The notes under the pieces are model-generated. The model was given only the letters and a program-made list of their open reading frames with translations. It ran no database searches and was not told the DNA's origin. 19,688 bases of DNA from Deltaproteobacteria bacterium (GTDB lineage Bacteria > Desulfobacterota_C > Deferrisomatia > Deferrisomatales > JACRMM01): the NCBI GenBank assembly GCA_016218905.1, contig JACRCS010000583.1, positions 1-19,688 of the forward strand, given 5' to 3'. The translations under genes and the position numbers were made by a program. This document shows positions 1 through 5,399 of this stretch, piece by piece (positions within the stretch are counted from its first letter, which is position 1; every line of letters starts with the position of its first letter).

Positions 1-298
1 GCTCAAATCTTCCCTTGGCAATGGCGACCTCAGTTAGCAATCCGCCCGGAAAAGTGAAGATTTCGTCCTTCTTGTAGGCGTCTATCTTTTTCTTCAGGTA
101 GTTCAGCGGAAGGGTCTTTGAGATGCTCGCGGCAATCTTGGCTTCATCTACATATATGCCCTGCGATTCGAGACAGTCGATCTGAAGGCTATGAGGCAGT
201 CCCCAGTCGATCATCATGGTCAAGCCGCAGGTTCGGGGCTTTCGTTGACGGTCCTGAACCGAGATGTTGCAGAAGGCAAATTCTGTTGGCTTATTCAT
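1..298 (-). CDS. Phosphosulfolactate synthase (ComA)-like protein, 3'-truncated by window edge
   Basis: Ninety-nine N-terminal residues are visible, starting at ATG 298-296 behind a GAAGGAAG ribosome site; the rest lies beyond the left edge. The pattern GLTMMIDWGLP (residues 25-35), a D-x-L-x3-G-x-Y-x-D stretch (41-51), LKKKIDAYKK (68-77) and FPGG (83-86) followed by an E-x-A-x2-KG run matches the phosphosulfolactate synthase family. That family is a TIM-barrel enzyme which in archaea adds sulfite to phosphoenolpyruvate in coenzyme M synthesis. The archaeal K-F-G-W-G-T segment reads K-I-A-A-S-I here (54-59), so the bacterial protein may have another substrate. It starts 39 bp after the hydrolase gene and is probably the next gene of the same operon. 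The family assignment is fairly secure; the reaction is not. Confidence 0.75.
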   Translation of the reverse strand, partial: MNKPTEFAFCNISVQDRQRKPRTCGLTMMIDWGLPHSLQIDCLESQGIYVDEAKIAASISKTLPLNYLKKKIDAYKKDEIFTFPGGLLTEVAIAKGRFE

Positions 299-337
299 CG
301 GACTTCCTTCGCCACTATCTATGTAGGTGAGGGTTCA

Positions 338-1195
338 TCAGATCTCATATCTTCCCGATTCGTGCCCGAAGAAGATCTCTCCGTCGAAGTGCCGGCTCAC
401 TTCGACGATCGCCGCTTCTTCCGCCCCGGAGCGGCACATGCTCGGTGGTTGGTGAGCCAGGATCAGACGTTTAGCCCCGGCCTCGGCGGCCACTCGGCCG
501 GCATCTGCCGTTCCCAGCAGTCCGGCCGCCGCATTCGGGCTCATGTCCTCCTGGCGGTCCCACAGGTTCAGGACCAGTGTCCCGGCGCCGGAGGCCAGGC
601 ACCTCAACTCCTCGCACGGCCCCGAGTCACCGGAGATGACGATCGATCCGCCGCCATGGTCGATGCGGTAGGAGAGGGCCTCGAGCCAAGGCCCGACGTG
701 AGCAGCGCGCGACGCGGTGACTCGCAGGTCGTTCGTCTCGAGGACGACGCCGGGCTCGACGTCCCGGACGTGGTTTTCGGGTGGGCTCCGAGGGAGTTCT
801 CCCCCGCGTTTCCTGTAGGTTTCCTGGCTCGCCGGATGCTCTACTCGCGCTCTCCAGTCCATGGCAAACGCACCGTCGGGACCGACCAGAGCATCGGTGA
901 AGGCCCGCGTCGGTTTTGGACCGCAGATGGTCAGCGAGGGTGTGGCCTTCGTCGCGTGGTCCCATCGGCAGAGGAGAAAACACGGATAGTCGGCGTTGTG
1001 GTCGTAGTGATGGTGCGTGAAGAACAGGTGGCTGACGTCGGTGGGCCGGAGACCTGCCCGCAGCAGCTTGTGCGTCGCCGCCGGACCGCAATCGAACATG
1101 AGCGTGCTCCCGTTCACGCGGACCACGTAGCAGCTGCCGAATCTCTCGGGCGTGGGCGTCGGGGTCCCGCAGCAGACCAGGGTGAGGTCGGGCAC
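338..1195 (-). CDS. Metallo-beta-lactamase-fold hydrolase (RNase Z / arylsulfatase-like subgroup)
   Basis: The 285-residue protein starts with GTG at 1195-1193, chosen because GGAGGAG sits 5 bases upstream. It carries the metal-binding HxHxDH motif as HHHYDH (residues 61-66), an N-terminal FDCGP segment (D36), a likely ligand histidine at H166 (AAH), ISGD (D190) and LAH (H248). This is the full ligand set expected for a two-metal MBL-fold enzyme of the tRNase Z type. No signal peptide is visible, so it is probably cytoplasmic. Members of this group hydrolyse esters, lactones, sulfates or phosphodiesters, and the substrate cannot be read from sequence. It lies 27 bp downstream of tctA and 39 bp upstream of the ComA-like gene, so it may process an imported compound. 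The fold call is strong; any substrate is inference. Confidence 0.85.
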   Translation of the reverse strand: MPDLTLVCCGTPTPTPERFGSCYVVRVNGSTLMFDCGPAATHKLLRAGLRPTDVSHLFFTHHHYDHNADYPCFLLCRWDHATKATPSLTICGPKPTRAFTDALVGPDGAFAMDWRARVEHPASQETYRKRGGELPRSPPENHVRDVEPGVVLETNDLRVTASRAAHVGPWLEALSYRIDHGGGSIVISGDSGPCEELRCLASGAGTLVLNLWDRQEDMSPNAAAGLLGTADAGRVAAEAGAKRLILAHQPPSMCRSGAEEAAIVEVSRHFDGEIFFGHESGRYEI

Positions 1196-1222
1196 GGCTT
1201 CTCCTCCGTTCTGATTGGCCGC

Positions 1223-2746
1223 TCAAGTCTCTTCCGCGAGCACCGCCCGGGGAGCCCTTCCCAGGCGTCCTGAAGCCTTCGCCCTGGAGAGCCTGGCCCC
1301 CATCACGACGGTGAAGGCCAAGAAGACGAGGGCGATGGGGTGTTTGAGGAGCACACCCCAGCTCCCGCCGGTGAGGATGATGGTCTGCCGCAGGGACAGC
1401 TCGAACATGGGGCCCAGGATGAAACCGATGAGGAAGGTGACGAAGGAGAGGTCGACCTTCTTCATGACGTAGCCGAGGACACCGAAGCCGATGCAGAGCC
1501 AAACGGCGAACATGCCGTTGCCCTCCGTGAAGGCCCCGACGAAGCAGAGGAAGACGACCGCCGGGCAGAGCAGCGACTCCCGGATCCGGGCGACATGGGA
1601 GAACGCACGCAGGCCGAGCCGGCCGATGGGCAGGATCAGCAGGCTCGCCAGGATCATCATCCCGTAGATGCCGTAGATGAGCCGCGCGTTATTCTGAAAC
1701 ATCAGCGGCCCGGGCGTGACCCCGTGCGCCGTGAAGGCGCCGATGAGGACAGCCGCCGCCACCGACCCGGGGATCCCCAGCGCGAAGAGAGGGATCAGGG
1801 CGGCCGCAGTCACGGCGTTGTCGGCAGCCTCGGCCGCGGCCACTCCCTCGACCTCCCCCTGGCCGAACCGCGCTGGGTTCTTGGCGGCGCGTTTGGCCAG
1901 GGAGTACCCCATGAACGAGGCGATGGTTGCGCCCAGGCCCGGAAGGATCCCGACGACCACCCCGACCACACTGGACCGGAACAGGGTCCGCAGAGAGCCC
2001 CGAAGCTCCTCCCGGCTGACGGTCCGGTCCTCCTTGGGTCCGGCGTCCTCCAGGGGCCGGAGGTCTTCCCCTCGGACGGTCTGCTCCATCTGCACCATCA
2101 TCTCCGAGAGCGCCAGCATGCCCACTCCAACGGCGAGGAGCGGCATGCCGTCCATCAGCTCCGTGAACCCGAAGGTGAGACGGGGCGCTGCGGTCTCCGA
2201 GTCCATGCCGACGCTCGCAAAGAAGATGCCGAGCGCCCCGGCGATGAGCCCCTTCGTCAGGGACTCGCCCGAGAGGGCGGCGATGAAGGTGAGGGAGAAG
2301 ACGAGGACGGCGCACACCTCGATCGGCCCCATCTTCAGCGCCACCCGGGACAGGGGCGCCGCCACCAGGATGAGGGTGACGGTGGCGAAGAGGTCTCCGA
2401 AGACGGCGGCGTAGAGCGCCATGGCGAGGGCCTTTCCGGCTTTGCCCTGGCGCGTGAGCGGGTATCCGTCCAGACAGGTGGCCGCCGAGGAAGGCTCCCC
2501 CGGCGTGTTGAGGAGGATCGAGGTGATCGCACCGCCGGCCGCGCCCCCTTTGCTCACACCGACGAGAAGCGCCAAGGCCGCCAGAGGGGACATGAGGTAG
2601 GTGAACGGCAGGCAGATGGCCAGAGCGGTCACCCGGTTGAGGCCCGGGAGCACGCCGACCACGTAACCGAAGACGAGCCCTATGAGGAGGGCCGCCACCG
2701 TGTAGGGGTGGAGGACGTCGGGAATCACACTCAGCAGTTCCTGCAT
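1223..2746 (-). CDS. tctA: TTT transporter large membrane subunit TctA (system A)
   Basis: The 507-residue, very hydrophobic protein has about ten to twelve membrane segments. It has the TctA signatures: GVLPGL near residue 31, ILLNTPGEP with TCLDGYPLTRQG near residue 77-100, and the second internal copy GILPGLGAT followed by a GEVEGVAAAEAADNA stretch and a LGIPG. TctA forms the permease of tripartite tricarboxylate transporters, which are secondary carriers driven by ion gradients and fed by a periplasmic receptor. The ATG at 2746 has GGAG six bases upstream. It follows tctB by 52 bp containing a perfect hairpin and precedes the hydrolase by 27 bp. Substrates of the family are citrate, other carboxylates and aromatic acids; this one is unknown. 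Confidence 0.95.
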   Translation of the reverse strand: MQELLSVIPDVLHPYTVAALLIGLVFGYVVGVLPGLNRVTALAICLPFTYLMSPLAALALLVGVSKGGAAGGAITSILLNTPGEPSSAATCLDGYPLTRQGKAGKALAMALYAAVFGDLFATVTLILVAAPLSRVALKMGPIEVCAVLVFSLTFIAALSGESLTKGLIAGALGIFFASVGMDSETAAPRLTFGFTELMDGMPLLAVGVGMLALSEMMVQMEQTVRGEDLRPLEDAGPKEDRTVSREELRGSLRTLFRSSVVGVVVGILPGLGATIASFMGYSLAKRAAKNPARFGQGEVEGVAAAEAADNAVTAAALIPLFALGIPGSVAAAVLIGAFTAHGVTPGPLMFQNNARLIYGIYGMMILASLLILPIGRLGLRAFSHVARIRESLLCPAVVFLCFVGAFTEGNGMFAVWLCIGFGVLGYVMKKVDLSFVTFLIGFILGPMFELSLRQTIILTGGSWGVLLKHPIALVFLAFTVVMGARLSRAKASGRLGRAPRAVLAEET

Positions 2747-2774
2747 CGCTCACTCCGCGAAAGGAGACTCGACC

Positions 2775-2793
2775 GGCGACGCTCGGCGTCGCC
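2775..2793 (-). repeat. Intercistronic hairpin between tctB and tctA of system A
   Basis: A perfect 8-bp inverted repeat, GGCGACGC and GCGTCGCC separated by TCG, fills part of the 52-bp tctB-tctA gap. There is no T-run after it on the minus strand, so it is more likely an mRNA stability or processing element than a terminator. Small differential expression of the two subunits would be a plausible outcome (inference). Confidence 0.55.
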
Positions 2794-2798
2794 TCGCT

Positions 2799-3233
2799 TC
2801 AAAGGACCTTTAGCAAGTACCGGAGGAGCGCGTAGGAGCCGCCGGCCGTCCCGATGGCGACCGAGAGCATCACTCCCACCTTTCTCTCCGCCATGTACGC
2901 CATGTAACCGAGCATCACCAGAACGCCGCCGAAGAAGAAGCCGAGGTATCGGACGGCGAGTCCGGACGCCAGGAGGGCCGCGGAAGCCAGACCCAGGCGC
3001 ACGGCACCGGCGCCGAGGCGAAGAGGCCCGTCTGCCTTCTCGCCGGAGAAGAGGCCCCTGACGGCGAGCAGGAGCGAGAGCCCGACGACGCTTCCCATCG
3101 AGGCTTTGGCCATGAACGAGGAGGGAATGGACGTTCCCTCCGCGTCGATGATCTGGGCGGGGATGACCCGGAAGAGAATGCCCAGGCCGACGACGGCCAG
3201 CGTGCTTCCGAGGAGGACGTCATTCCTTCTCAT
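2799..3233 (-). CDS. tctB: TTT transporter small membrane subunit TctB (system A)
   Basis: The 144-residue protein has four predicted membrane segments (about residues 8-26, 46-63, 80-98 and 100-140 in two pieces), which is the size and layout of TctB. Sequence conservation in this family is weak, so the call rests on size, hydrophobic pattern and position between tctC and tctA. TctB associates with TctA in the inner membrane and is needed for transport. The ATG at 3233 is preceded by AGGAG seven bases upstream. It follows tctC by 33 bp. The gene order here is tctC-tctB-tctA, unlike the second TTT set in the window. Confidence 0.88.
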   Translation of the reverse strand: MRRNDVLLGSTLAVVGLGILFRVIPAQIIDAEGTSIPSSFMAKASMGSVVGLSLLLAVRGLFSGEKADGPLRLGAGAVRLGLASAALLASGLAVRYLGFFFGGVLVMLGYMAYMAERKVGVMLSVAIGTAGGSYALLRYLLKVL

Positions 3234-3266
3234 TTCGTTGCTCCTGCCAGGCGTCCGAAGGCCCGA

Positions 3267-4238
3267 TCACTTTCCGACCTCGTCGTAGAGCTCGCGGTAG
3301 GCCTTCCCGATTTCGGCGAGCTTTCGCTCCGTCTCGGCGGTGCCCAGGAAGAGGGGAACCATGGAGAGCTTCGTCTTCACCAACTCGATGTACCCGGGCT
3401 CCTTCGCGGCAGCCCGAATCCCCTCCTCGAGCCGCCGGAGGACGTCCTGGGGAACTCCTTTAGGGGCCGAAAAGACGAGGTACGTCGGCATGGCCAGGTC
3501 GTAGCCCAGCTCTTCGAGCGTGGGCACTGCGGGCGAGGCTTCCAGGCGGCGGTCCCCCAGGCCCGCCAGCACGATCATGGAGCCGGCCTGGACGTGCGGG
3601 TTGTGGAGGGCGCCCCCCGAGAAGCCGAAGTCCACGTGCCCTCCGAGGACCGCGGGCATGACGGCGGCGCCGCCCTGCACGGGGACAGGCGTCAGCTTCA
3701 CGCCCTCCCGCTTGGCGATACGCCGGGCGAAGAGCCGGTCCACGTCGCTGAGGGAAGCGAACTTCAGGTCCGCGCCGCTCTTCTTCGCGTAGGCGATCAT
3801 GCCCTTGAAGTCCTTCCAGGGCCGGTTGGACTGGGAGATGAACGCATCCTGGAACTGGGCGGTCGCCGCGATGTGCCGGAAGTCGGCGGAGGAGTACTGG
3901 GTGTTTCCGGTCACCGGCTGAGCGGTGTAGGTGTGCGAGACCGTGACGACGAGGGTGTAGCCGTCCGCCGGGGCACTCTTGGCCGTCATTGCGGCGACGC
4001 CGCCGGCGGCCCCGGGCTTGTTCTGGATGATGACGGTCTGCCCCAGGCTCTTGCTCAGGGACGTTCCGATCGCCCGCGCCATCTGGTCCACGCCTCCTCC
4101 GACGGCGTAACCCACGAGGATGGCGATGGGCTTCACAGGCCAGCTCTCTGCCCGGGTTTCTCCCGGCCGGAAGAACGGCAGTGCCAGAAGCGCGGCCAGT
4201 GCGGCTGCGAGCCGAATGGTGTTTCTCTTCCCGTCCAT
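3267..4238 (-). CDS. tctC: TTT periplasmic substrate receptor, Bug/TctC family (system A)
   Basis: The reading frame can be extended to 4319, but the start is placed at ATG 4238 because AAGGAG lies six bases before it and a clean signal peptide follows (MDGKRN, a hydrophobic stretch, then TRAES). The mature protein has Bug landmarks: W-P-x-KPI, VGYAVGGGVDQMARAI, NKPGAAGG near residue 78, and PADGYTL. These are the two-domain substrate receptors of TTT systems. The usual short acidic ligand loop after the first beta strand is present as GGGVD. The product is 323 residues, normal for the family. It is the first gene after a sigma-54 promoter motif at 4340-4354 and heads the tctCBA-hydrolase-ComA operon. 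The ligand is unknown; an organic or aromatic acid is likely. Confidence 0.93.
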   Translation of the reverse strand: MDGKRNTIRLAAALAALLALPFFRPGETRAESWPVKPIAILVGYAVGGGVDQMARAIGTSLSKSLGQTVIIQNKPGAAGGVAAMTAKSAPADGYTLVVTVSHTYTAQPVTGNTQYSSADFRHIAATAQFQDAFISQSNRPWKDFKGMIAYAKKSGADLKFASLSDVDRLFARRIAKREGVKLTPVPVQGGAAVMPAVLGGHVDFGFSGGALHNPHVQAGSMIVLAGLGDRRLEASPAVPTLEELGYDLAMPTYLVFSAPKGVPQDVLRRLEEGIRAAAKEPGYIELVKTKLSMVPLFLGTAETERKLAEIGKAYRELYDEVGK

Positions 4239-4339
4239 GATCCTCTCCTTCGTCGAGCGACGCGCGTGATTCGTCCCGAAGGCCGGCGACGCCGAGCGCG
4301 TGGGAAGTGCCGGCTTCACCGATCTTCAACCGGCTTTTC

Positions 4340-4354
4340 GCAAGGCCCGTGCCA
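4340..4354 (-). promoter_or_regulatory. Sigma-54 (RpoN) -24/-12 promoter of the tctCBA operon
   Basis: On the minus strand the site reads TGGCACG, four bases, then TTGC. It matches all eleven fixed positions of the sigma-54 consensus, with the required ten bases between the -24 GG and the -12 GC. The predicted start is near 4328, giving a leader of about 90 bases before tctC. Such promoters need an ATP-hydrolysing enhancer-binding activator; none is encoded in the window. Confidence 0.8.
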
Positions 4355-4430
4355 CCGGGGCGGAAGCCCGGTTTGGGCCGCCATGTCGGGAATTCGAGCC
4401 TTGGGAGGGGAACGGGGGCATGAGGGGCGG

Positions 4431-4456
4431 GTCCGCTCCGGTGCACGAAAGCGGAC
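4431..4456. promoter_or_regulatory. Candidate upstream activator site (inverted repeat)
   Basis: GTCCGCT and AGCGGAC form a perfect 7-bp inverted repeat with a 12-base spacer. It is centred about 115 bases upstream of the start predicted from the sigma-54 motif, the usual distance for an enhancer-binding-protein site. The match is to position and symmetry, not to a known activator's consensus. It could alternatively be a hairpin in the transcript of the upstream gene. Confidence 0.4.
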
Positions 4457-4604
4457 AGGGCGTACCGATCGGGACGGTGCTCGGGTGCCGGCGGCTGTTC
4501 CTTGACCCGGGGGGCCCGGGACCGGGCAGAGGGCGAGGTGCCAAGCCCAACGTGGGGACCGGCGATGGGGTTCGAGTGGTTCCGTCAGAACGAGCCGAGC
4601 GTTC

Positions 4605-5399
4605 TCACCTCCGGCCCGAGCGCCGGGAGAACCGATCGAAGCTCGTCTCCCGGGAGTACCTGTTGTACATCTTCACCAATTCCGGCTTCGTCGCGGTGAA
4701 CGCCACGTAGACAGGTCTGGGAGGGACCGGCGCCGGTACGACCCTGATCTCGCGGGAAACATCTTGTTTTCGGAGGTGGTACTCGATGGCCGTCTGGTCT
4801 GGATACAGGAATGCTTCGAGGTTCCCTCGCTTCAGGAACTCGATCCCCTTCTCCGGCGTGTTTTGTTGGTGGATCTGTATGAGGTTGAGAGACGGAGCGT
4901 CTCGACCGAGGATTCGGGATAGGAAGGTTCCGTACTGGACGCCGACTCTTCTTTGTTTCAGATCGTCCCAGCGGCGTACCTCTTTCAGCCCGTCCGAGGC
5001 CAAAAGACAGAGCACGGGCCGCATCGTGTAGAGCGGCTGCTCCGGGTAAGCGATGAGGGTTTCCCTTCCGGAGGCCTTCGTCAGCAGCGCGATCGCGTCG
5101 ATCTCGCCGGTGCGCAGCATGCGAAAGAGCCTCGGGATCGGCGCCGGCCCGACCCACGTCACGCCCATCCCCATCTTCTTCGCGAAGGCCTCGCAATACT
5201 CTGCTACCGGTCCGGACGGGCGGTCCCGCCCGGCGACGACCAGCAGGTTCGGCGCCGCCTCGAAATAGCCCATCCGCAGTTCGCTCCCGGCTGCCGCCCT
5301 TCCCCAGGCGGCAGCGAGCAGGAGGCACGCCGTGAGGAGCCGTCTACCCGCCGAGCCGCGCGCCCGCCCGCGCCGGAGGATCTCACGGGCGCCGCTCAT
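4605..5399 (-). CDS. Periplasmic solute-binding protein, family 3 type, coupled to the histidine kinase
   Basis: The 264-residue protein has an arginine-rich N-terminus, a hydrophobic core LLTACLLLAAAW and an AAAGS cleavage region near residue 37, which indicates export. The mature part, beginning ELRMGYFEAAPN, follows the family-3 substrate-binding plan: an early Y-x-E segment, a LRTGEIDAIALL segment near residue 95, a W-D-D-L-K-x-R-R-V-G-V-Q-Y-G-T hinge region near 143 and a later F-L-K-R-G-N-L-E-A segment. Its ATG overlaps the TGA of the kinase gene in ATGA, so translation is probably coupled. No ABC permease or ATPase is nearby. Its likely job is therefore to present a ligand to the kinase's periplasmic domain rather than to transport (inference). 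The ligand is unknown. Confidence 0.75.
   Translation of the reverse strand: MSGAREILRRGRARGSAGRRLLTACLLLAAAWGRAAAGSELRMGYFEAAPNLLVVAGRDRPSGPVAEYCEAFAKKMGMGVTWVGPAPIPRLFRMLRTGEIDAIALLTKASGRETLIAYPEQPLYTMRPVLCLLASDGLKEVRRWDDLKQRRVGVQYGTFLSRILGRDAPSLNLIQIHQQNTPEKGIEFLKRGNLEAFLYPDQTAIEYHLRKQDVSREIRVVPAPVPPRPVYVAFTATKPELVKMYNRYSRETSFDRFSRRSGRR

Larger units (their letters stand above)
4239..4604 (-). other. 366-bp intergenic region with regulatory sites upstream of tctC (system A)
   Basis: No gene is supported here. The stretch lies between the end of the family-3 binding protein gene and the start of tctC. It contains a sigma-54 promoter motif (4340-4354), a palindrome about 100 bases upstream of it (4431-4456) and a GC-only potential hairpin CCCGGG-GGG-CCCGGG (4506-4520) that could end the upstream transcript, although no T-run follows. 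Short open frames in it look like chance frames of GC-rich DNA. Confidence 0.6.

Noticed and set aside
191..1273. Long plus-strand open frame opposite the MBL hydrolase
   Set aside because: It is antisense to a gene with full metal-binding motifs, its protein is Arg/Gly/Pro-rich without recognisable domains, and GC-rich coding DNA commonly leaves such frames open.
1340..3061. 573-residue plus-strand frame across tctA and tctB
   Set aside because: Very rich in Glu, Asp, Arg and Gly with no fold signature, and it lies opposite two clear membrane protein genes; a shadow frame.
4239..4319. 27-residue N-terminal extension of the system A receptor
   Set aside because: The extension would hide the signal peptide, while ATG 4238 has AAGGAG six bases upstream and starts a normal signal sequence.
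4506..4520. Terminator after the family-3 binding protein gene
   Set aside because: Only a GC-only 6-bp self-complementary run without a T-tract, and it lies about 85 bases past the stop; too weak to call as a terminator.
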